From UBA6544 sp049601975 (GTDB taxonomy: Bacteria; Pseudomonadota; Alphaproteobacteria; UBA8366), in NCBI GenBank assembly GCA_049601975.1, contig JBMYRC010000142.1, positions 1 to 10,242 of the forward strand: DNA of 10,242 bases. Reading direction: 5' to 3'. Positions 1-6,658 of the stretch are shown piece after piece; the stretch's first letter is position 1, and every line of letters starts with the position of its first letter. The notes under the pieces were generated by a model. That model did not search any database. It was given only the letters and a program-made list of their open reading frames with translations, and had not been told where the DNA came from. Made by a program: the position numbers and the translations under genes.

Positions 1-1
1 C

Positions 2-73
2 GGCGACAAGGCCGTATCGACCGGCGAGATGGGCGATGCTCTGTTGAAGGAATTGGGCAAGCTGTCGAACTGA
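2..73 (+). CDS. leuB: 3-isopropylmalate dehydrogenase, C-terminal end only
   Basis: The frame open from the left edge encodes 23 residues and a TGA stop. It reads ...STGEMGDALLKELGKLSN, which matches the usual end of LeuB, where a T-x-E-M-G-D-A-(V/L) segment forms the last helix. LeuB is the cytoplasmic NAD-dependent enzyme that oxidatively decarboxylates 3-isopropylmalate in leucine synthesis. The catalytic core lies outside the window, so the call rests on this short tail and on context: leuB followed by asd is common in Alphaproteobacteria. Other members of the isocitrate/isopropylmalate dehydrogenase family could end similarly, but the asd neighbour favours LeuB. Confidence 0.75.
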   Translation, partial: GDKAVSTGEMGDALLKELGKLSN

Positions 74-83
74 TCGAATTTTA

Positions 84-113
84 TTGTTCCGCGCAGTCGG
101 ATCCGCTTACAAT
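84..113 (+). promoter_or_regulatory. Candidate sigma-70 promoter for the small peptide gene
   Basis: A TTGTTC box (84-89) and a TACAAT box (108-113) are separated by 18 bp, which fits a sigma-70 type promoter. The -10 box matches the consensus at five of six positions and the -35 box at three. The predicted start near base 120 would leave a leader of about 24 nt before the ATG at 144. It begins 10 bp after the leuB stop. This is a consensus match only. Confidence 0.45.
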
Positions 114-130
114 TTGGGTTCAGCCTTTTT

Positions 131-136
131 GGAGGA
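131..136 (+). promoter_or_regulatory. Strong Shine-Dalgarno site that fixes the small peptide start
   Basis: GGAGGA ends 7 nt before the ATG at 144. It is the best ribosome binding site on the + strand here. It selects the 144 start over the in-frame TTG at 84, which would put the promoter-like and SD sequences inside the coding region. Confidence 0.7.
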
Positions 137-143
137 TCGCGAC

Positions 144-281
144 ATGTTTAAAGATCTTGCTTCCATATTCGCCTTCGCGGCGTTGGTATCCTTCTTGACC
201 TCCGCGGTCGCGATGGGGGACTGCGGCGGCGGCTATGTCACGACGATATCGCAACAGCTGGTTGATGCAACCGGCGGCTAA
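144..281 (+). CDS. Small secreted or periplasmic peptide, 45 aa, unknown function
   Basis: I do not recognise the family. The peptide starts MFKDLASIFAFAALVSFLTS: a short N-terminus with one Lys, then a hydrophobic stretch at about residues 6-23. Next comes SAVAMG, a plausible signal peptidase I site (after AVA, or after AMG). The remaining mature part would be only about 20 residues, beginning DCGGGYVTT, with one Cys, several Gly and many Thr/Ser/Gln. It has its own candidate promoter, a strong GGAGGA site and a downstream intrinsic terminator, all of which argue that it is really expressed. A lipoprotein is less likely because Cys is not preceded by a standard L-x-(A/G) lipobox. It could instead be a small inner-membrane peptide if the signal is not cleaved. 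Real gene: fairly likely. Function: unknown. Confidence 0.65.
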   Translation: MFKDLASIFAFAALVSFLTSAVAMGDCGGGYVTTISQQLVDATGG

Positions 282-336
282 ATGCAAAAATATACGCGTG
301 ATGCCGCTCCCGAACCGGGGGGTGAGCCGCACTTCT

Positions 337-371
337 AAACCGTGGCCCAACTTGAGCCGCGGTTTTTGTTT
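337..371 (+). terminator. Intrinsic (Rho-independent) terminator
   Basis: A 10-bp stem pairs AAACCGTGGC (337-346) with GCCGCGGTTT (356-365), with one G-U wobble and a 9-nt loop. The T-rich tail (TTTTTGTTT, 363-371) overlaps the end of the 3' arm. It is oriented for + strand transcription, 55 nt after the small peptide stop. It should end the small peptide transcript and any read-through from leuB, so that asd needs its own promoter. Confidence 0.85.
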
Positions 372-394
372 GTCGGGGTGCCACGGAATTCTGC

Positions 395-421
395 TTGCAA
401 TCCGACTTTAGGAACCATAAG
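395..421 (+). promoter_or_regulatory. Weak candidate promoter for asd
   Basis: TTGCAA (395-400) and CATAAG (416-421) are separated by 15 bp, shorter than ideal. A promoter is expected here because a strong terminator sits just upstream and asd starts at 454. Neither box is a good match. An alternative -10 is TAGAAT at 436-441, but it has no matching -35. The location is inferred more from context than from sequence. Confidence 0.25.
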
Positions 422-453
422 TCAGCAACTTGAATTAGAATGAGTATTAAGCC

Positions 454-1482
454 ATGGGTTACAAAGTTGCCGTCGCCGGCGCCACGGGCAATGTAGGCCG
501 CGAAATTTTGAATATTCTGCATGAACGAAACTTTCCGGCGGACGAGATTATTCCGTTGGCATCCGAAGCGTCCCTCGGCCGCGAAGTTTCTTATGGAGAG
601 GACGATATTCACTCCGTGCAGGTATTGAATAATTTCGATTTTAAAGGCGTGGACCTAGGCTTGTTCTCTCCGGGCGGCGCGGTCTCGGCGGAGCATGCGC
701 CGCGCGCGGCGGCGGCAGGTTGCGTGGTGATCGACAACACCTCGCATTTCCGCATGGACCCGGACGTGCCCTTGGTGGTGCCCGAGGTCAATCCGGAAGC
801 CCTTGCCGGCTATGCTCAACGCAACATTATCGCCAATCCGAATTGCTCGACCATCCAAATGGTCGTGGCCCTAAAGCCGCTGCATGACATCGCGAAAATT
901 CGTCGTGTTGTGGTCAGTACCTATCAATCGGTCTCTGGAGCCGGCCGGGCAGGGATGGACGAGTTGTTCAATCAGACACGCGCGGTATATGTGAACGACC
1001 CGCTCCAGACCGACACGTTTACCAAGCGGATCGCTTTCAATGTCATTCCCCATATCGACAAGTTCATGGATGACGGGTCGACCAAGGAAGAATGGAAAAT
1101 GGTGGTCGAGACCAAGAAGATACTCGACCCTTCCATCGACGTGATTGCCACCTGCGTGCGAGTGCCGGTCTTCATCGGCCATGGTGAGGCTCTCCATATC
1201 GAATTCGAGAACGAAATCGACGAAGATATGGCCCGGACGGCGCTCGCGGCGGCACCCGGCGTGGTGGTGGTCGATAAACGCGTGGATGAGGGCTATGTCA
1301 CGCCGGAGGAAAGCGCCACCGAGGATGACGTCTATGTCAGCCGTATTCGGTGCGATCCGACGGTCAAGAACGGTCTTGCGATGTGGGTTGTCTCGGACAA
1401 CCTTCGCAAGGGCGCGGCGCTGAATACAGTCCAAATTGCGGAAGGGCTGATCAAGCGCCATTTGCAAAAGAAAGCGGCCTGA
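454..1482 (+). CDS. asd: Aspartate-semialdehyde dehydrogenase
   Basis: This cytoplasmic enzyme reduces L-aspartyl-4-phosphate to aspartate-4-semialdehyde with NADPH, the branch point to lysine/diaminopimelate, threonine and methionine. The 342-residue length is normal. The N-terminal Rossmann loop is GATGNVGREIL (residues 9-19). The catalytic nucleophile is Cys131 in NPNCST. Gln158 and the SGAG turn (161-164) lie in TYQSVSGAG, and KEEWKMVVETKKI (211-223) is in the substrate-binding domain. Arg236 and His243, spaced by seven as in the family, supply substrate binding and the acid/base. All key residues are present, so it should be active. The ATG at 454 is chosen because the Rossmann fold begins four residues later. 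No good Shine-Dalgarno site precedes it. It lies downstream of leuB but behind a terminator, and the TPR gene follows after 6-15 bp. Confidence 0.97.
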   Translation: MGYKVAVAGATGNVGREILNILHERNFPADEIIPLASEASLGREVSYGEDDIHSVQVLNNFDFKGVDLGLFSPGGAVSAEHAPRAAAAGCVVIDNTSHFRMDPDVPLVVPEVNPEALAGYAQRNIIANPNCSTIQMVVALKPLHDIAKIRRVVVSTYQSVSGAGRAGMDELFNQTRAVYVNDPLQTDTFTKRIAFNVIPHIDKFMDDGSTKEEWKMVVETKKILDPSIDVIATCVRVPVFIGHGEALHIEFENEIDEDMARTALAAAPGVVVVDKRVDEGYVTPEESATEDDVYVSRIRCDPTVKNGLAMWVVSDNLRKGAALNTVQIAEGLIKRHLQKKAA

Positions 1483-1497
1483 TTCGGCGTGCGGCCG

Positions 1498-2892
1498 ATG
1501 GCGGGGGAACTAAAAATACCGGCCCCTAATTTGGCCGCACCATCGACCCTAAACGAGCTTTTCGCGAAGGCGATCGAGCAGCATCGGGCGGGTCGTATGG
1601 AGCGTGCGATTGAGCTTTATCGTCACCTCGTCTCACAGTTTCCTGGATACGCGCCGGCGTGGAATAATTTGGGCGTGGCGTTGCGCGCGACCAAAAAATT
1701 TGCGGCCGCCGCCAGCGCGCTTCGCCGGGGCACGGCTCTTAACGACCAAGATGCGGGCGCGTGGTCTAATTTGGGGAACGCACTGCGCGCCGTCGGCGAG
1801 TATGATGAAGCCGCGCGCGCGCATGAGAAATCCCTGACGGTCGATCCCGAAGCCGGGCGGGTCCACTACAATTTGGCCTTGGTGCGGCGTGACTTGGGTG
1901 ATCTCGATACGGCGATTGCCGGATTTGGCGAGGCGGAGTCTCGAGGTTTCAAATCGTCGGAAATGTTTTGGGACCGAGCACTCACCCATTTGGTGGCGGG
2001 CGATCTGGAAAAGGGGTTTCGGGAATACGAGTGGCGATGGCAATTGCCCGAAAGCCCGCCCCGATACAGCGATATCCCAGCTTGGGACGGCGAAACGCTC
2101 GACGGTAAGACGCTGCTGGTTCACACCGAACAGGGTTTTGGCGACGCCATCCAGTTTCTGCGGTATTTGCCGATGGCGGCGGCGCGGGGCGGCCGGGTCG
2201 TCTATGAATGTCCGGTACCGCTGATCCGCCTTGTGCGCAATAGTCCGCTCTCCGAGAATATCGAGCTGGTGGAGCAAGGCAAGTTGGCGGCACGCGCCGA
2301 TTACCAAATTGCGTTGCTCAGTTTGGCCCGAGTGTTCAAAACAAGCTTGGCGACGATCCCTTCCGAGGGTCCCTATTTGCGTCCACCTGCAGATGGACCC
2401 AAGCTACAAGTACCAAGCGACGGGCCGCGTATCGGCCTCGTCTGGGCCGGCAAACCCACCCATAAGAACAACCGAAACCGATCTATCTCTCTGGAGACAA
2501 TGCTGCCGTTGTTGGAATTGCCGAATATGCGGTTCGTCGGTTTGCAAAAAGGCGACGGTGCGGATCAACCGAAGACCCTCGGCGCGGATGCGTTGGTCAT
2601 TAATATCGGTGAGCGGATGGGTGATTTCGCCGACACCGCCTCGATTCTGAAACAATTGGACCTGTTGATATCTGTCGACACGTCGGTCGTCCATCTGGCG
2701 GGTGCGCTCGGGGTTCCGGTCTGGGCGTTGATCCCGTATTCCCCGGACTGGCGGTGGTTGTACGGACGCGACGACACCCCTTGGTATGAGAGCGTCCGAC
2801 TATTCCGGCAGAAGACGCCTCGCGACTGGCCGGAAGTCATCGAGCGTATTGTCGCCACGTTGAAGGCCACTGACTTCGCGGTCGGGGAGTAA
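1498..2892 (+). CDS. TPR protein with C-terminal GT9-like glycosyltransferase domain
   Basis: The protein has 464 residues. It starts with five consecutive 34-residue tetratricopeptide repeats at about 18-51, 52-85, 86-119, 120-153 and 154-187; the clearest are APAWNNLGVAL and AGAWSNLGNAL. From about residue 200 it resembles glycosyltransferase family 9 (ADP-heptose:LPS heptosyltransferase fold). Supporting motifs are HTEQGFGDAIQFLRY (209-223), IGLVWAGKP (312-320), and SVDTSVVHLAGALGVPVWALIP (392-413) with Asp394 and His399 in the expected nucleotide-sugar region. TPR-GT9 fusions are frequent in Alphaproteobacteria and are often annotated only as TPR proteins; acceptor and sugar are unknown. 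There is no signal peptide, so it is probably cytoplasmic. The start is uncertain: GTG at 1489 would add three residues, and neither start has a clear ribosome binding site. It probably shares a transcript with asd and ends 2 bp from the convergent kinase gene. Confidence 0.85.
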   Translation: MAGELKIPAPNLAAPSTLNELFAKAIEQHRAGRMERAIELYRHLVSQFPGYAPAWNNLGVALRATKKFAAAASALRRGTALNDQDAGAWSNLGNALRAVGEYDEAARAHEKSLTVDPEAGRVHYNLALVRRDLGDLDTAIAGFGEAESRGFKSSEMFWDRALTHLVAGDLEKGFREYEWRWQLPESPPRYSDIPAWDGETLDGKTLLVHTEQGFGDAIQFLRYLPMAAARGGRVVYECPVPLIRLVRNSPLSENIELVEQGKLAARADYQIALLSLARVFKTSLATIPSEGPYLRPPADGPKLQVPSDGPRIGLVWAGKPTHKNNRNRSISLETMLPLLELPNMRFVGLQKGDGADQPKTLGADALVINIGERMGDFADTASILKQLDLLISVDTSVVHLAGALGVPVWALIPYSPDWRWLYGRDDTPWYESVRLFRQKTPRDWPEVIERIVATLKATDFAVGE

Positions 2893-2894
2893 TC

Positions 2895-3731
2895 TCAGCT
2901 CCGGAACGGCTCCGCCGTGAATTGCGACGACGGCTCCTTCACGAGGTCGAGCCCATTGACAATGGCGAGATCGTCCTTGCCGAGGCGTCGGGTCAGCGCG
3001 AGGAGGTCGAACAAGCTGCTAGCCGCAACGGCTGCCGCTTCCGCGAAGGAAAGGTCCGATGTCAGCAATCGTCCCAAGAGAAGCGCGGCGAACGCGTCGC
3101 CGGCACCGGATTCTGCAACCTCGATCCGTGGTGTCTCAATAATCCGAAGACCGCTCGTATCTGCCGCCAAAGTGGCGATGCCTGTGGGCGTTTCAATGCC
3201 AGTGACTGCGATCCGCGTGGGTCCCCGTTTCAGAAGATCGCTGATAATCTCGGCCCCATTTTCCAGGGTGCAACTCTCTTGCCCAAGCAAAACTCCCGCC
3301 TCGAATGCATTCGGCGTGACAATATCGGCATCGGGTAGGGCTTCAATCTGAAAGAAGGAAACCAGGTCTTTGTTTACGTAGAGACGCTCGTTATCGCCCA
3401 ATACCGGGTCGAGGCAATAGAGCGCTCCGGGCCGCCGAGTTTCGACGACCCTCAAAAACGCCTGTCCGGTCTCGGTAGTGCCAAGATAACCCGACAGCAT
3501 GGCGTCGAACGACTCAGGCGCGGTTCTTGTGACGACACCGAGTAGTAATTCGTCTATCTCCTCCGGCGGCACTACTCGGCCTCGAAAGGCGCCGTGCGCT
3601 GGATGGTTCGACAACATCGTCGTATCCACCGCGACGGCGTCGATTCCAAGCTGTTGTAAACAGGGGACGGCGATGGAGTTCCCGACATAGCCACTTGCGA
3701 CCCGGGACTGAATCGTTAAAACGCTCATCAT
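2895..3731 (-). CDS. pdxY: Pyridoxal kinase, PdxY type
   Basis: This ribokinase-fold enzyme is expected to phosphorylate pyridoxal (or pyridoxine) to the 5'-phosphate in the PLP salvage pathway, in the cytoplasm. From the chosen start it has 278 residues, near the usual 280-290. The motifs are SRVASGYVGNS (9-19, substrate loop), TMLSNHP (38-44), GYLG (81-84), LDPVLGD (107-113), IVTPN (127-131) and SGAGDAF (208-214), where Asp212 is the likely catalytic base. The start is one of two adjacent ATG codons (3726-3731). The open frame extends 33 codons further upstream, but the family begins right at SVLTIQS and the extension would run into the divergent gene's start region. No strong ribosome binding site is visible. 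Exact substrate preference (pyridoxal, pyridoxine or hydroxymethylpyrimidine) cannot be read from sequence. It converges on the TPR gene. Confidence 0.88.
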   Translation of the reverse strand: MMSVLTIQSRVASGYVGNSIAVPCLQQLGIDAVAVDTTMLSNHPAHGAFRGRVVPPEEIDELLLGVVTRTAPESFDAMLSGYLGTTETGQAFLRVVETRRPGALYCLDPVLGDNERLYVNKDLVSFFQIEALPDADIVTPNAFEAGVLLGQESCTLENGAEIISDLLKRGPTRIAVTGIETPTGIATLAADTSGLRIIETPRIEVAESGAGDAFAALLLGRLLTSDLSFAEAAAVAASSLFDLLALTRRLGKDDLAIVNGLDLVKEPSSQFTAEPFRS

Positions 3732-3789
3732 TTGATTCAGCGTTAGATCGCCACCATTGTCCAGCCGCCGTTCCATTAGGAGACCGCCG
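3732..3789. promoter_or_regulatory. Divergent intergenic region between pdxY and the CoA ester lyase gene
   Basis: These 58 bp separate the two preferred starts and must hold at least part of the control signals for both genes. The only clear element is the + strand ribosome binding site TAGGAGA (3777-3783), 6 nt before the ATG at 3790. I see no convincing -10/-35 pair on either strand. Promoters may overlap the start of either gene. Confidence 0.4.
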
Positions 3790-4668
3790 ATGCCCGCAAC
3801 TCCGCGACCCCGACGAAGCGTCCTGTTCATGCCGGGCTCGAACGCCCGTGCTTTGGAGAAAGCTAGAGACCTGCCGGCGGATGCATTGATTTTCGACTTG
3901 GAAGATGCGGTCGCACCGGACGAGAAGGAAAAAGCCCGCCTACAAGTCCGGGATACGCTACGCCACGGGGGCTACGGCTCGCGTGAGATCATTGTCCGGG
4001 TCAATGGACTACTAACCCCTTGGGGGGAAGACGATGTAGCAATGCTCGCTGCCGAAGCGGCCGATGCTCTGCTCATTCCAAAAGTGGAGAGCAAACAAGT
4101 GGTGGACGGTATCGAAGGGCGAATGCAAATGGCGGGAGCGCCGGATAACACCGCTATCTGGTGCATGATCGAAACTCCTAAAGGCGTTTTGCGGGCGGAG
4201 GAAATTGCTTCGGCATCTCCGCGCCTCGGAGCTCTGGTGATGGGGACGTCGGACTTGGCTAAGGACCTACACTGTTTGCACACGCCGCGGCGGGGGCCAT
4301 TCATGGCCAGTCTCTCCTGGTGCATCCTCGCCGCGCGGGCCAATAGGCTCGCGATCTTGGATGGGGTGCATCTGAACCTCGCGGATGACAAAGGATTCGC
4401 CGAGACCTGCCGGCAGGGACGGGAAATGGGTTTCGATGGGAAAACCCTGATCCATCCAAAAACCATTGCCGCCGCGAACGAGGCCTATGCGCCCGGCACC
4501 GAAGAGGTCGACTGGAGCCGTCGGGTCATTGCCGTTCATGAAGAGGCCGCACACGAGGGGCAGGGTGTGGTTTTACTAGACGGTCAATTGATCGAGAACC
4601 TGCATGTGGAAGAAGCCCGACGGGTTGTCGGCCTCGCAGATATGATCGCTGAGCTGGCCGGCGGATAA
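3790..4668 (+). CDS. CoA ester lyase, HpcH/HpaI aldolase family (CitE / malyl-CoA lyase type)
   Basis: A Mg-dependent TIM-barrel enzyme of 292 residues that cleaves or hydrolyses a CoA thioester such as malyl-CoA, beta-methylmalyl-CoA or citramalyl-CoA; I cannot tell which. Motifs in order are RRSVLFMPGSN (8-18), IFDLEDAV (34-41), IVRVN with substrate-binding Arg70 (68-72), LIPKVE (95-100), MIET with metal ligand Glu128 (126-129), MGTSDL with metal ligand Asp155 (151-156), GFDGKTLIHP (214-223), and a C-terminal lid with Asp264 in LLDGQLIEN that usually completes a neighbouring subunit's active site. No citD or citF is adjacent, so it is not part of a citrate lyase complex. The ATG at 3790 has TAGGAGA 6 nt upstream. 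An in-frame start at 3757 is possible but lacks such a site and would add an atypical basic stretch. It converges on atpC with 70 bp between stop codons. Confidence 0.88.
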   Translation: MPATPRPRRSVLFMPGSNARALEKARDLPADALIFDLEDAVAPDEKEKARLQVRDTLRHGGYGSREIIVRVNGLLTPWGEDDVAMLAAEAADALLIPKVESKQVVDGIEGRMQMAGAPDNTAIWCMIETPKGVLRAEEIASASPRLGALVMGTSDLAKDLHCLHTPRRGPFMASLSWCILAARANRLAILDGVHLNLADDKGFAETCRQGREMGFDGKTLIHPKTIAAANEAYAPGTEEVDWSRRVIAVHEEAAHEGQGVVLLDGQLIENLHVEEARRVVGLADMIAELAGG

Positions 4669-4738
4669 CCGCACGAGCGCTCATTTCCAATGAAAAGCTG
4701 CTTAAAAGCCGCGCCCATCAGGATATCGCAAATAGAAC

Positions 4739-5158
4739 TTAGCTGTAGGCTGGGTTATCGACCGCTTGGATTTTAGCTTCCGCGACGGCGACGGCCGTTT
4801 CCGCTGATTTCCGAGCCGTGTCGCTATCGGCGCTGGAAATATCTTCTCGGGCATCGGCGAGTGACTGCTGCGCTGCAGCCTTGTCGATATCCTCGACCGG
4901 AATCGCTTCCTCTGCCAATACCGTGCAGCGGTTATCGGAGACTTCGGCGAAACCACCGGCGATGTAGATACGATCCGATATGGCACCGCCCTCATAGACG
5001 ACGATGGTGCCCGGGCGCACGGTCGTGATCGTCGGGGAATGCCTGGGCAGCACGCCCATATCACCTTCCGCCCCCGGCACGACAACCATGTCGACGGCAC
5101 GGGACAGCAAGAGCTTCTCCGGTGAGACCAGTTCGAACTCGACCTTATCGTCGGCCAT
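4739..5158 (-). CDS. atpC: F1 ATP synthase epsilon subunit
   Basis: Epsilon is part of the central rotor stalk, links gamma to the c-ring and can inhibit ATP hydrolysis. The 139-residue protein has the N-terminal beta-sandwich (about 1-86), with FELVSPEKLL (8-17), GAEGDMGVLPRHSP (29-42) and the GGFAEV strand (68-73). An Ala/Asp/Glu-rich C-terminal region (about 87-135) should form the two-helix domain. Length is normal. AAGGAT lies 8 nt before the ATG. It is the last gene of the operon, 30 bp after atpD. No clear intrinsic terminator follows in the 70 bp before the convergent lyase gene. Confidence 0.97.
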   Translation of the reverse strand: MADDKVEFELVSPEKLLLSRAVDMVVVPGAEGDMGVLPRHSPTITTVRPGTIVVYEGGAISDRIYIAGGFAEVSDNRCTVLAEEAIPVEDIDKAAAQQSLADAREDISSADSDTARKSAETAVAVAEAKIQAVDNPAYS

Positions 5159-5188
5159 GCTTCGTATCCTTCAGATTAAGCGGCGCGA

Positions 5189-6625
5189 TTAAGCTGCTTT
5201 GGCTGCTTCCGCAGCCATTGCCTTGGCTTTCTCCATGACTTCGTCGATGCCGCCGACCATGTAGAAGGCCTGCTCCGGCAGGTCGTCATACTCACCGTCG
5301 CAGATCGCCTTGAAGCCCTTGATCGTATCCTCGAGGGACACCAATTTGCCAGGCGATCCGGTGAAGATTTCCGCGACGTGGAACGGTTGCGAGAGGAAGC
5401 GTTGAATTTTCCGTGCACGCTCAACCGTCAGCTTATCTTCTTCCGAGAGCTCGTCCATGCCCAGGATCGCAATGATTTCCTGCAGCGACTTATAGGCCTG
5501 CAAGACTTCCTGAACCTGACGCGCGGTGGCGTAGTGTTCTTCACCAACGATCCGCGGATCGAGAATACGACTGGTCGAATCGAGCGGATCGACCGCGGGA
5601 TAAATACCAAGTTCCGCAATCTGGCGCGACAGAACTGTTGTCGCGTCCAAGTGAGAGAAGGTCGTCGCAGGCGCCGGATCGGTGAGATCATCCGCCGGGA
5701 CGTAAATGGCTTGCACCGAAGTAATAGAGCCCTTGGTCGTCGAGGTAATACGCTCCTGCAAAGCACCCAAATCGGTGCCGAGCGTTGGCTGGTAGCCAAC
5801 CGCCGACGGAATGCGGCCCAGCAGCGCCGACACTTCCGAGCCCGCCTGGGTAAAGCGGAAAATATTATCAACGAAGAACAGGACGTCTTGACCCTCTTGA
5901 TCGCGGAAATATTCCGCAACCGTCAGACCCGTCAGCGCGACGCGGGAGCGGGCTCCCGGAGGCTCGTTCATCTGACCATAAACCAGTGCCGCCTTGGAAG
6001 CGCCCTCGTCTTCGAGGTTGATAACACCGGACTCAATCATTTCGTAGTAAAGGTCGTTTCCTTCGCGGGTCCGCTCGCCAACACCGGCAAAAACCGAATA
6101 TCCGCCATGCGCCTTCGCGATGTTGTTGATCAATTCCATGATCAGAACTGTCTTACCGACACCGGCACCCCCGAAGAGGCCAATCTTACCGCCCTTGGCG
6201 TAAGGGGTCAGCAGATCGACGACCTTAATGCCAGTGACCAGCTGCTCGGTTTCCGTCGATTGGTCGACATAAGGCGGTGCATCACGGTGAATAGGCAGAG
6301 TTTGCTTGTGCCCGATTGGGCCGCGCTCGTCGATCGGCTCGCCGATGACGTTCATGATGCGACCGAGTGTCTCCGGTCCGACGGGAACCATGATTGGCTC
6401 TCCGGTATCCGTGACCTCGGTGCCGCGGACCATACCCTCGGTCGCGTCCATCGCAACGCAGCGGACGGTGTTCTCGCCCAAATGCTGTGCGACTTCGAGC
6501 ACCAGCTGTTTACCGTCTTTTTCCATATGCAGTGCATTCAAAATGGCGGGAAGTTCGCCCTCGAAATGCACGTCGACGACGGCGCCCAATACCTGGGTGA
6601 TCGTACCGACAACGTTACTGGCCAT
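5189..6625 (-). CDS. atpD: F1 ATP synthase beta subunit (catalytic)
   Basis: Beta carries the three catalytic nucleotide sites of the F1 head and makes ATP from ADP and phosphate as gamma rotates. The 478-residue length is typical. The P-loop is GGAGVGKT (152-159, Lys158). GERTREGND (183-191) holds catalytic Glu184, and VLFFVDNIFRF (248-258) is Walker B with Asp253. The family signature PAVDPLDSTS spans 343-352, and the DELSEED loop that pushes on gamma is at 391-397. AAGGAGTT lies about 5 nt before the ATG, the best ribosome binding site in the operon, as expected for a subunit needed in three copies. The gap to atpG upstream is 33 bp. Nothing is missing. Confidence 0.99.
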   Translation of the reverse strand: MASNVVGTITQVLGAVVDVHFEGELPAILNALHMEKDGKQLVLEVAQHLGENTVRCVAMDATEGMVRGTEVTDTGEPIMVPVGPETLGRIMNVIGEPIDERGPIGHKQTLPIHRDAPPYVDQSTETEQLVTGIKVVDLLTPYAKGGKIGLFGGAGVGKTVLIMELINNIAKAHGGYSVFAGVGERTREGNDLYYEMIESGVINLEDEGASKAALVYGQMNEPPGARSRVALTGLTVAEYFRDQEGQDVLFFVDNIFRFTQAGSEVSALLGRIPSAVGYQPTLGTDLGALQERITSTTKGSITSVQAIYVPADDLTDPAPATTFSHLDATTVLSRQIAELGIYPAVDPLDSTSRILDPRIVGEEHYATARQVQEVLQAYKSLQEIIAILGMDELSEEDKLTVERARKIQRFLSQPFHVAEIFTGSPGKLVSLEDTIKGFKAICDGEYDDLPEQAFYMVGGIDEVMEKAKAMAAEAAKAA

Positions 6626-6658
6626 GGATCAACTCCTTGAGTGTTAATTCTATCTCCG

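Noticed and set aside
871..1467. A 198-codon minus-strand open frame opposite asd
   Set aside because: It lies entirely inside asd, is His/Arg/Asp-rich as expected of a reversed coding strand, and has no ribosome binding site or domain.
1805..1830. Alternating GCGCGCGC tract within the TPR gene
   Set aside because: It encodes ordinary Ala/Arg residues of a TPR helix in GC-rich codons; there is no sign of an expanded repeat or frameshift.
1633..2307. A 224-codon minus-strand open frame opposite the TPR-GT9 gene
   Set aside because: It is antisense to a gene with clear domain matches, and its composition (Arg, Pro, Gln) is that of a shadow frame.
2917..3351. Two overlapping + strand open frames of about 140 codons opposite pdxY
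   Set aside because: Both are shadows of the pyridoxal kinase, with Ser/Arg-rich sequence and no family resemblance.
3732..3830. N-terminal extension of pdxY to a start at 3830
   Set aside because: It would overlap the ribosome binding site and first codons of the divergent lyase gene, adds 33 residues not seen in the family, and the kinase fold starts at SVLTIQS.
4669..4738. Possible terminator between the CoA ester lyase gene and atpC
   Set aside because: The only hairpins are TCATT-TCC-AATGA (about 5 bp, AT-rich) on the + strand and a 4-bp GCTT/AAGC stem on the minus strand. Neither has a GC-rich stem followed by a good T tract.
5378..6640. A 420-codon open frame on the + strand opposite atpD
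   Set aside because: It is fully antisense to a highly conserved catalytic gene whose codon bias keeps the opposite frame open. It is rich in Arg and Asn runs, has no recognisable domain, and long open frames opposite atpD are a known artefact.
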